A DNA stretch of 48,099 nucleotides from Anaerolineae bacterium (GTDB taxonomy: Bacteria > Chloroflexota > Anaerolineae > Aggregatilineales > Aggregatilineaceae), in NCBI GenBank assembly GCA_023382715.1, contig JAHDWP010000025.1, forward strand, positions 1 to 48,099, read 5' to 3'. Every line of letters starts with the position of its first letter. Position 1 is the stretch's first letter. The notes below the pieces were generated by a model. It searched no databases, was not told the origin of the DNA, and was given only the letters and a program-made list of their open reading frames with translations. This document shows, in pieces, positions 41,526 through 48,099 of this stretch. The translations under genes were made by a program, and so were the position numbers.

Positions 41526-41592
41526 AATCACACGCGCTCCGGTACAGGCAGCAATCAGCCTTCAACACACTATGCACAAGTGCCCTGATAGC

Positions 41593-41632
41593 AGACTTCC
41601 GAAGTCTGCCAGACTTCGGAAGTCTTGTGTTT
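41593..41632 (+). terminator. Hairpin terminator between convergent genes, ACTTCCGAAGT type
   Basis: A 15-bp perfect stem (41593-41607 with 41611-41625) with a 3-nt loop, followed by TGTGTTTGG. The arms share GACTTCCGAAGT with the terminator after rtcB. It sits between the glycosylase-like gene and the convergent ABC transporter gene. Confidence 0.85.
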
Positions 41633-41657
41633 GGGCACGCCCTCGATAGACGTACCC

Positions 41658-43478
41658 TCACTTCGCCGCGAGCAGCTCCCCCGCGCGCTCGATGTACTCC
41701 AGGCTCTGGTGGCGGAAGTAGGTGTTGTACAGCTCGGCGTAGTGCCCGCCCTGGGCCAACAGCGCCTCGTGATTCCCTTCCTCGATGATCGCCCCCTCGC
41801 GCAGCACAATGATGCGATCGGCATTGCGAATCGTCGAGAGGCGGTGGGCGATGACGATTGAGGTGCGGTGGACCAGCACTGCCTCCAACCCTTCCTGGAT
41901 CAGCGCCTCGGTCAGCGGGTCCACGCTGGCCGTCGCCTCGTCCAGGATGAAGATGGACGGGTTCTGCAGCAGGACGCGGGCCAGGGCCACCAACTGGCGC
42001 TGACCCATCGAAAGGCTCGCCCCGCGCTCGCCAACCGCGGTGTGCAGGCCGTTGGGCAGCGCGTCAATCCAGTCCCCGCCGGCGACCTGCCGCGCGGCGC
42101 GCAATGCCTCCTCGTCGCTGGCGTCCTGCCGCCCATAACGGATGTTGTCCAGCACTGTGCCGTCGAAGAGGAACGGCACCTGGGTGACGATGCCCAGGTG
42201 ATCGCGATAATCGTCCAGGCTCAGGCGGCGGATGTCGTGCCCATCCACCAGAATGCGCCCGCCCTGGAACTCGTAGAAACGCGCGATCAGCCGGGCGATG
42301 CTCGACTTGCCGGAGCCGGTATGCCCCACCAGGGCCAGCGTCTCGCCGGCGTGAATGGTCAGCGAGAAGCCGTGCAGCACCGACTCGTTCTCGTTGTAAG
42401 CGAAGTCCACGTCCTCGAAGCGAATTTCGCCGCGCATAGCCGGCAGCGGCTCGTTTCCTGTCTGGACGACCCTCGGCTCGGCGTCAATCAGGGCGAAGAC
42501 ACGCTCCCCGGCGGCCAGCCCAAGCTGGAACTGGCTCCAGAACGAGGCGATGCTGGTCAGCGGATACCAGAACATGCCCATGCCCTGCACGAACAGATAC
42601 CAATCGCCCGTGCTCAGCGATCCATCCCTGGCCGACAGCCCGGCGAAATAGACAATCGCCGCCGTGCCGATGGCCGAGACGATGCTCAGCATCGGGAAGA
42701 TCGAGACGAAGACGTAGCCGGTGCGCAGGTTGATGCGGTACGACTGGGCGTTGACCTCCTGGAACTCGTCGTAGATGGTGTGTTCCTGGCGGAAGGTCTT
42801 GGCCACGCCGATGCCGCTGACCGACTCCTGGATATGCGCGCTGACCTCGGCCAGCACGCGCCGCGACTGGGTGACCGTGCGCCGGGCAATCTTGCGGAAG
42901 GCGAGCGCCACACCGATCACCACCGGCGCAACGGCCAGCAGGACGAGCGTCAGGCGGGCGTCTACGCTGAACAGATAGCCGATCAGCAGCACGACGAGCA
43001 GCACCTGGCTGAGCAGCTCGGTGCTCAGGGCCACGACCTGCGAGAACGCCTGCGTGTCCGACGTGACGCGGCTGACGATCTTGCCGGACGGGTACTGGTC
43101 ATAGAACGACAGGTCGCGCTTGAGCACGGCGTCGAAGGCGTCTTCGCGCAAATGGAGCACCACGTTGCCGATCGCCTGCGAAGAAAGGGCGCGGCGTACG
43201 GCGTTGAAAGCCCAGCCCAGGCTGCCCAGGACGATGGTCACCGCGGTGATGAACAGAAGCGTGCCGGTGCTGGTGTCCTCCTGCAGGCGATCAATGCTCC
43301 ACGAGATGAAGATCGGCAGGCTGGTCTGGGTCAGCGACGTGAGCACGATAGTGACGGCGACGGCGATCATGCGTCCCGCCTGCGGGCGGAAGTAGCGCAG
43401 GATGCGCATGACAAGCTGACGGTCGCTGTACTGGCGGTCGTAGTTTTCGGCGTCGAGGCCGTCCATGATGAAGCCCAT
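41658..43478 (-). CDS. ABC exporter half-transporter, catalytically complete subunit
   Basis: A 606-residue fusion of six transmembrane helices (residues about 1-310) and an ATPase domain. The ATPase has Walker A GHTGSGKSS, the signature LSMGQRQLVALARVLL, Walker B with catalytic Glu (FILDEATASVD) and the H-loop AHRLSTIRNAD. The signature has Met in place of the usual second residue Gly (LSMGQ). The upstream gene on the same strand encodes the partner, in which the catalytic Glu is replaced. Together they fit a heterodimeric multidrug or lipid exporter such as TM287/288 or BmrCD. The start ATG has GGAGCG about 8 nt before it. Confidence 0.92.
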   Translation of the reverse strand: MGFIMDGLDAENYDRQYSDRQLVMRILRYFRPQAGRMIAVAVTIVLTSLTQTSLPIFISWSIDRLQEDTSTGTLLFITAVTIVLGSLGWAFNAVRRALSSQAIGNVVLHLREDAFDAVLKRDLSFYDQYPSGKIVSRVTSDTQAFSQVVALSTELLSQVLLVVLLIGYLFSVDARLTLVLLAVAPVVIGVALAFRKIARRTVTQSRRVLAEVSAHIQESVSGIGVAKTFRQEHTIYDEFQEVNAQSYRINLRTGYVFVSIFPMLSIVSAIGTAAIVYFAGLSARDGSLSTGDWYLFVQGMGMFWYPLTSIASFWSQFQLGLAAGERVFALIDAEPRVVQTGNEPLPAMRGEIRFEDVDFAYNENESVLHGFSLTIHAGETLALVGHTGSGKSSIARLIARFYEFQGGRILVDGHDIRRLSLDDYRDHLGIVTQVPFLFDGTVLDNIRYGRQDASDEEALRAARQVAGGDWIDALPNGLHTAVGERGASLSMGQRQLVALARVLLQNPSIFILDEATASVDPLTEALIQEGLEAVLVHRTSIVIAHRLSTIRNADRIIVLREGAIIEEGNHEALLAQGGHYAELYNTYFRHQSLEYIERAGELLAAK

Positions 43479-43500
43479 GACAGTCGCTCCGTGTTCGTGC

Positions 43501-43648
43501 TTGTGGGTGGTGGGTGGTCGGTGGTCAGTTTTCAGTGATCGGTTGCCGGTTGTTGGTTGTTGGTGATCGGTGGTTGGTTATTGGTGAACGGTGACGGTCC
43601 TTATCGCCGCCGACCACCGACCACTGATCACCGATCACTGACCACCGA
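43501..43648. repeat. Low-complexity inverted repeat between the two ABC genes
   Basis: The left half is built of GGTGGT, GGTTG and GTGATCGGT phrases; the right half of ACCACCGA, CACTGATC and ACCGATCACTG phrases. The right half is an imperfect reverse complement of the left, so the whole can fold into a long hairpin in the minus-strand transcript. Similar phrase-like DNA is found at 1405-1510, 13220-13250 and 28290-28330. No gene is present. Confidence 0.75.
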
Positions 43649-45457
43649 TCACTGACTGCTGACCACCTCCAACGGCGGCAGCTCGACATCGTAGCGGGCG
43701 AAGATGCGCCGGTAGTGCGGCGAGCTGCGCAGCAGGTCGTCGTGCGATCCCGCCGCCACCAGCCGCCCCTGATCCAGCACCAGGATTACGTCCGCCCAGC
43801 GAATCTGCGACAGGCGGTGCGTGATCAGGATGGTCGTGCGCCCCTGCTGGGCGCGGCGAATCGCCTTCTGAATCTCGTCCTCGGTGGCGCTGTCAATGGC
43901 GCTGGTCGAGTCGTCGAGGATCAGGATGCGTGGATCGCTGAGAAAGGCGCGGGCCAGGGCGATGCGCTGACGCTGCCCGCCGCTCAGAGTCGTGCCGCGC
44001 TCGCCCACCTTCGTCTGGTAGCCATCCTCGAAGGTCAGGATGAAGTTGTGCGCCTGCGCTTCGCGGGCGGCCCGCTCGATCTGATCCTGGGGCATGCCCG
44101 GCGCGCCGAAGGCGATGTTCTCGGCGACGGTGCGCGTGAAGAGAAACACGTCCTGCTCGATCTTCGAGATCTGCGAGCGCAGCACGTCCAGGTTCCACTC
44201 GCGCACGTCCACGCCGTCCACCAGCACGCGCCCCGCCGACACATCGTAAGTGCGGTTGATCAGCATCGAGAGCGTGCTCTTGCCCGACCCAGTCTGCCCG
44301 ACGACGGCCACCGTCTGCCCGGCCTGGATGTGAAACGAGACACCCTCCACGACCGCCGTCTGGCAGTCTTCTCCCTCGTAGCAGAAGCTGACGTTCTCGA
44401 AGGTAATATCGCCACGCATGGGCGCGGCATAGCCGCCGGTGTTCTCATCCAGCTCGGTCTCGGCGGTGATAATCTGTAGCAGGCGCTTCGCCCCGGCCAG
44501 ACCTAGCTGCACCAGCGAGAACGAGAAGAGCGAGCTGAACACCGGGAAGCGCAGCACGTTCATCAGCCCCATCACGGCGATGATCTCGGCCAGGCTGACG
44601 CTCCCCGCCCGGTAAAGCAGGATGGAATGCAGCAGCGTCAGGCCCAGCGCGATTCCAAAGAGCAGCAGCGGCAGGTAGCGCGCCTCGATCATCCCCTGCT
44701 CCACGAAATAGTCGCGATACAGGCGGGCGCTGCGCTGAAAGCGCCCCCGCTCGTGCGCCTCCTGCACGCTGGCCTTGACGACCTCGATGCCCGACAGCAC
44801 TTCTTCCAGCCCGGCGTTGAGCTGGCCGAACTGCTCGCGCTGGCGGATCATCACCGGGTTGAGGCGGCGTGTGTAGCGGCGCACGGCGAGGGTGTAGGCT
44901 GCCACGAAGAGCAGCGGCACCAGCAGCAGGGCCGTGTTGATCGTGGTAATCAGGAGGATCGGCACGGCGATGCCCAGCACCATCTCGTAGATGAAACGCA
45001 GGCCGGGGCTGATCATCACGTTGAGCTGGCGCACGTCGTCGGTGGCGCGGGCCATGATGTCGCCCACGCGCTGCCGGTCGTGAAAGGTCTGGCTTTTGCC
45101 CAGCAGGCTGATGTACAGCTCCTGGCGGGCGCTGACTTCGAGGCGCTGGGCCAGCGTCTCAATCAGCAGGCCGCCTGTCCAGAAGGCGGCGCTGCTGGTC
45201 ATCAGCGCGGCGAAGATGAGCAGGGCGAGATGGAGCAGCGCGCCGTCCTGCGTGGGCGAGAGCAGCTCTGCGGCCACTTTGCCGATCAGCACCGGGTTCT
45301 GCGAGAAGGCGTAGAAGTCAATGACGCTGCACAGCAGCGCGCCGAAGAACAGCCACCTGAAACGCCAGATGTGCGAGACGAGCCACCAGGCCGCGCTCCT
45401 CTGGTTGCCGCGGAAGGCGTCCTGAACCGTGAATTCGCTCTTGCTGTTCGTCCCCAT
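43649..45457 (-). CDS. ABC exporter half-transporter, degenerate-site subunit
   Basis: A 602-residue half-transporter with six membrane helices and an ATPase domain: Walker A GQTGSGKST, signature LSGGQRQRIALARAFL, H-loop THRLSQIRWAD. Walker B reads LILDDSTSAID: the catalytic Glu after the Walker-B Asp is an Asp (position about 516). The same change is known from the degenerate site of heterodimeric exporters. It is transcribed first, 170 bp before the partner gene. I chose the ATG at 45457; a GTG four codons earlier is also possible. A TATACT box on the minus strand lies about 56 bp upstream. Confidence 0.92.
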   Translation of the reverse strand: MGTNSKSEFTVQDAFRGNQRSAAWWLVSHIWRFRWLFFGALLCSVIDFYAFSQNPVLIGKVAAELLSPTQDGALLHLALLIFAALMTSSAAFWTGGLLIETLAQRLEVSARQELYISLLGKSQTFHDRQRVGDIMARATDDVRQLNVMISPGLRFIYEMVLGIAVPILLITTINTALLLVPLLFVAAYTLAVRRYTRRLNPVMIRQREQFGQLNAGLEEVLSGIEVVKASVQEAHERGRFQRSARLYRDYFVEQGMIEARYLPLLLFGIALGLTLLHSILLYRAGSVSLAEIIAVMGLMNVLRFPVFSSLFSFSLVQLGLAGAKRLLQIITAETELDENTGGYAAPMRGDITFENVSFCYEGEDCQTAVVEGVSFHIQAGQTVAVVGQTGSGKSTLSMLINRTYDVSAGRVLVDGVDVREWNLDVLRSQISKIEQDVFLFTRTVAENIAFGAPGMPQDQIERAAREAQAHNFILTFEDGYQTKVGERGTTLSGGQRQRIALARAFLSDPRILILDDSTSAIDSATEDEIQKAIRRAQQGRTTILITHRLSQIRWADVILVLDQGRLVAAGSHDDLLRSSPHYRRIFARYDVELPPLEVVSSQ

Positions 45458-45512
45458 GATTGTCGTCACTCCGCCGCAGCGAGTGCGGAATCTGCGAACA
45501 GGCGTTCTAACG

Positions 45513-45543
45513 AGTATAGCACAACGTGGAGATTCTTACACAA
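45513..45543 (-). promoter_or_regulatory. Likely promoter of the ABC exporter pair
   Basis: On the minus strand TATACT (45513-45518) follows TTGTGT (45538-45543) at 19 bp, slightly long. The -10 box is good. Confidence 0.6.
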
Positions 45544-45600
45544 ACTGGGGCCAGTGTCACGGGGCAAGTTGGGCGGAGGGGCCACGAACGAGTTGTCAGG

Positions 45601-45699
45601 CCCCCCATCCCCGGCCCTTCCCCCCTCGTGGGGGGAAGGGAGAAGCGCGACTTTCAAGTCCCTCTCTCCTTGTGGGGGAGGGGTTTGGGGTGGGAGGGA
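45601..45699. repeat. Nested GC-rich palindromic repeat
   Basis: It starts with CCCCCCATCCCCGGCCCTTC, as do 15054 and 19526. Its inner part is CCTTGTGGGGGAGGGG, as at 15122. Its outer right arm is TTTGGGGTGGGAGGG. The gap 45519-45860 contains no gene; after the repeat a palindromic GCGCCCGCC/GGCGAGCGC stretch (about 45805-45830) precedes the dppC-like stop codon and may act as a terminator. Confidence 0.8.
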
Positions 45700-45860
45700 A
45701 ACAGCTTCTCAAAGGGTCTCTGGGCTTCCCCTGGCGACAGGCTGTTCGTGGACCTGCCGGGCGGGGGGGCGCGCCGCCAACCCTCTTCGCGCAGGCACGA
45801 ACAGCGCCCGCCATCAATGCGGCGAGCGCTGCACAACGCGGCGACAGGTCGCGGGCGCGG

Positions 45861-46838
45861 CTACTGCTTCAGGCGCGGGTCGAGCACGTCGCGCAGGCCA
45901 TCCCCCAGCAGGTTGAAGCCCAGCACGATCAGGATGATCGCCGAGCCGGGGAAGACCATCACCCACCACTTGCCAGAAGCCAGCGATTGCTGGCTTTCGG
46001 CCAGCATCTTGCCCAGCTCCGGAAACGGTGGCTGCTGCCCCAGCCCCAGAAAGCCCAGCGCCGCCGTCTCAACCACCGCCGTGCCCAGGCCGAGCGTCGT
46101 CTGCACGATCAGCGGGGCCAGGCTGTTGGGCAGGACGTGCCGCCATACGATGCCGCCGTGTCGCGCGCCGACGCTCTCCGCCGCCATCACGTATTCTGTG
46201 TTGCGGATCGAAATAGCCATTGAGCGCGCCAGCCGGGAGAAGACCGGTATCTGCGTGATGGCGACGGCGATCATGCCGTTGCGCAGGCTGGGGCCGGCGA
46301 GGGTGACGATGGCCACGGCCAGCAGCAGCGAGGGGAAGGCCAGGATCACGTCCATCATGCGCCCCAGCACGCTATCCACCCACCCGCCGAAGTAGCCGCC
46401 CGCCAGCCCGACGAGCGTGCCGATCGAGAGCGAGATCGCCACCGCGATCACGCCCGCCTGCAGCGAGACCGACATGCCATGCCCGACGCGACGCATGATG
46501 TCGCGCCCGTTCTTATCCGCGCCGAAGGGCAGCTTGCACTCTATCTCGCTCAGCGACATATCCGGCTGGCTATCGCTGAGGTTGGCGCGCAGCCAGCCCA
46601 CGATGCAGTCCGGCTCGGCGTAGCGCAGCGGCAGCTTGCCGTCGCGCTTGGCGTTGTAATTGTCCAGCAGCGGCACAAAGATGGAAATGCCAACGGTAAT
46701 GATGACGATGATCCCGCCGATGCGCGCGCTGGGGCTGCGCCGTAGCCGCCGCAGGAAGTCGCGCAGCAGAGTCAGGCGCTCCATCGTGGGTTCGCGCTGA
46801 GTGGACTGAGCAAGAGATACGGGTTTGATTTCGTCCAT
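45861..46838 (-). CDS. Peptide/nickel-type ABC transporter permease, DppC family
   Basis: A 325-residue integral membrane permease. After a cytoplasmic N-terminus and one membrane helix comes an extracytoplasmic loop with PFGADKNGRDIMRRVGHGMSVSLQAG, the DppC/OppC hallmark (usual form GTDxxGRDxxSRV). Five more helices follow. The coupling (EAA) segment is YVMAAESVGARHGGIVWRHVLPNSLAPLI. The end GDGLRDVLDPRLKQ is typical. It is the second gene of a pair, 4 bp after the dppB-like stop. It imports oligopeptides or related solutes together with its partner, an external binding protein and two ATPases, none of which is in the window. Confidence 0.94.
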   Translation of the reverse strand: MDEIKPVSLAQSTQREPTMERLTLLRDFLRRLRRSPSARIGGIIVIITVGISIFVPLLDNYNAKRDGKLPLRYAEPDCIVGWLRANLSDSQPDMSLSEIECKLPFGADKNGRDIMRRVGHGMSVSLQAGVIAVAISLSIGTLVGLAGGYFGGWVDSVLGRMMDVILAFPSLLLAVAIVTLAGPSLRNGMIAVAITQIPVFSRLARSMAISIRNTEYVMAAESVGARHGGIVWRHVLPNSLAPLIVQTTLGLGTAVVETAALGFLGLGQQPPFPELGKMLAESQQSLASGKWWVMVFPGSAIILIVLGFNLLGDGLRDVLDPRLKQ

Positions 46839-46842
46839 GCGG

Positions 46843-47844
46843 CTAATACCTTATGCGCGGATCGATCAGGGCGTAGAGCAGGTCAACGAACAGGTTGACG
46901 GCGATGAAGATGAGCGCAATCACCAGGGTCATAGACTGCACGATCGGGTAATCGCGGGCGATGATCGAGTCGAAGAGCCACTTGCCCACGCCCGGCCACG
47001 AGTAGATCGTCTCGGTGAGCACCGCGCCAGAGAGCAGACGCCCCAACTGCAGGCCGATGATCGTCACGACGGGCAGCATGGCGTTGCGGAAAGCGTGCTG
47101 CATGACCACGTTGCGCTCGCGCATGCCTTTAGCCCGCGCCGTACGGATGTAGTCCTGATTCAGCACTTCCAGCATGGCCGAGCGCGTGATGCGAGCGATG
47201 ATCGCCAGCGGGATAGTCGCCAGGGTGATCGCCGGCAGGATCAGGTGCTCCAGCGCGTTCTTGAAGCCGCTCAGGTTGCCCGCGAGCAGCGCGTCAACCA
47301 GGTGCAGGCCGGTGACCCGCTCGAAGCGCACGCTGTTATCCAGCCGGCCCACAAAGGGCAGCCACTGCAGCTCGACGCCGATCAAGAAGATCAGCAGCAG
47401 GCCGAGGACGAAGATGGGGATGGAGACGCCGAAGAGCGCCCCGAACATGCTGGCCGTGTCCAGGATCGAGTTGCGCTTGATGGCTGACAGGATACCGATG
47501 GGCACCCCGACGATCACCGCGACGATCAGGGCGGCGAGGGCCAGCTCAATAGTCGCCGGGAAGCGGCTGGAGATCTCATTGGCGACCGGGATGTTGCCGC
47601 GCACGGTATAGCCCAGGTCGCCCTGCAGCATATTGCCCGCCCAAATGAAATATTGCTTATAGAGCGGCTTGTTTAGGCCCAATCGCTCGCGCAGGGCCTC
47701 TACATTCTCCGGCGTAGCCCGCTCGCCCAGGATCGTCGTCGCCGGATCGCCCGGGATGAGATGCAGCAGCATGAAGACCAATACAGAGACGCCGATGATC
47801 ACAGGAATTGATTCGATGAGGCGACGGGCCAGGTATTTAGTCAT
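46843..47844 (-). CDS. Peptide/nickel-type ABC transporter permease, DppB family
   Basis: A 333-residue permease with six transmembrane helices. Hallmarks are the N-terminal YLARRLIESIPVIIGVSVLVFMLLHLIPGDPA, then LGLNKPLYKQYFIWAGNMLQGDLG, and the coupling segment DYIRTARAKGMRERNVVMQHAFRNAMLP. The C-terminus ends NLFVDLLYALIDPRIRY, as in all DppB proteins. It is transcribed first, from a promoter about 45 bp upstream, and followed by the dppC-like gene. The absence of a binding-protein gene before it is unusual for this family. Confidence 0.95.
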   Translation of the reverse strand: MTKYLARRLIESIPVIIGVSVLVFMLLHLIPGDPATTILGERATPENVEALRERLGLNKPLYKQYFIWAGNMLQGDLGYTVRGNIPVANEISSRFPATIELALAALIVAVIVGVPIGILSAIKRNSILDTASMFGALFGVSIPIFVLGLLLIFLIGVELQWLPFVGRLDNSVRFERVTGLHLVDALLAGNLSGFKNALEHLILPAITLATIPLAIIARITRSAMLEVLNQDYIRTARAKGMRERNVVMQHAFRNAMLPVVTIIGLQLGRLLSGAVLTETIYSWPGVGKWLFDSIIARDYPIVQSMTLVIALIFIAVNLFVDLLYALIDPRIRY

Positions 47845-47882
47845 GGGTCTGTCCGCTTGTGGTACAGAAACGTGCGGGACGA

Positions 47883-47911
47883 ATTGTAACGACGATGCAC
47901 CCCCCGCACAA
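47883..47911 (-). promoter_or_regulatory. Promoter of the dppBC-like pair
   Basis: On the minus strand TTGTGC (47906-47911) and TACAAT (47883-47888) are 17 bp apart, with the predicted start about 30 nt before the dppB-like start codon. Confidence 0.7.
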
Positions 47912-47934
47912 AGTATTTCGCCCGCTGAGTGTAT

Positions 47935-48068
47935 GCAAAACCTGTCAGGCAGTTTGCCGCACCCGGGTTTACCTCACCCCCGCTCGGCGCTGACGCGCCT
48001 CGCCGCCCCCTCTCCATTCGAATGGAGAGGGGGCAAGCCGAGCACAGCGAGGCGGGGGGTGAGGTCAA
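47935..48068. repeat. Copy of the modular repeat carrying an extra nested palindrome
   Basis: The 16-mer at 47935-47950 equals that at 20774-20789. About 20 bp later the element itself begins (ACCTCACCCCCGCTCGGCG...) and ends CGGGGGGTGAGGTCAA at 48068. Compared with the copies near 20819 and 20912, an additional perfect 28-nt palindrome (48006-48033) sits inside the core. Almost nothing else is present between the dppB promoter and the window end. Confidence 0.85.
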
Positions 48069-48099
48069 TATCCCCGCGGCAAGCGAGTCGCTGACAACC

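Overview
The window is GC-rich bacterial chromosome. Several features point to a Chloroflexota lineage, probably Anaerolineae-like: many lipoproteins carrying Ala/Ser-rich lipoboxes, a SARP/BTAD-type regulator with a non-P-loop N-terminal domain, a rpmH-rnpA-yidD-yidC-jag operon, class A PBP and MurJ genes with no outer-membrane biogenesis genes, and intergenic spaces full of palindromic GC-rich repeats. This assignment is inference from gene content. No rRNA gene, phage, transposase or CRISPR array is visible.

Layout. 1-7.7 kb: a 58-bp tandem repeat, a lipoprotein, and convergent to it a 2010-residue secreted protein with a degenerate zinc-protease-like head and eleven 'VDG' beta-sandwich modules. 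8.0-11.9 kb: an NAD-dependent sugar epimerase, a secreted M28 peptidase and the lipid II flippase MurJ. 11.9-12.9 kb: two paralogous cold-shock genes with near-identical promoters and long, similar 5' leaders. 13.2-16.1 kb: a stand-alone acyl carrier protein, a solute-binding lipoprotein and another lipoprotein. 16.4-20.4 kb: the BTAD regulator, a YgjP-like metallopeptidase, a membrane-tethered J-domain protein and a small membrane protein.

20.4-25.0 kb: two tRNA-Ser genes transcribed away from the classic rpmH, rnpA, yidD, (PQQ beta-propeller lipoprotein), yidC, jag operon, which starts from a strong sigma70-type promoter. Together these serve ribosome assembly, tRNA 5' processing and membrane protein insertion. 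25.1-29.8 kb: a PfkB-family sugar kinase overlapping a YbjN-like gene, an amidohydrolase, and RimO. 29.8-34.0 kb: an orphan membrane histidine kinase, a TlpA-like thioredoxin and a monoacylglycerol-lipase-like hydrolase.

34.0-35.6 kb is the least explained stretch. A near-consensus promoter and a very strong terminator bracket about 425 nt that fold into several hairpins with a closing helix. This is a candidate structured non-coding RNA that I could not match to RNase P, tmRNA, SRP or 6S RNA. Tiny ORFs with strong Shine-Dalgarno sites follow it. 35.7-40.4 kb: an RtcB-family RNA ligase and a class A penicillin-binding protein. 40.6-41.5 kb: a lower-GC, probably transferred, divergent uracil-DNA-glycosylase-like gene whose reading frame runs well upstream of the first normal start codon. 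41.7-45.5 kb: an asymmetric, probably heterodimeric ABC exporter pair. 45.9-47.8 kb: a dppBC-type peptide permease pair without its binding protein or ATPases.

The intergenic DNA is itself patterned. At least three families of dispersed, often nested, palindromic repeats recur, and some copies probably act as terminators.
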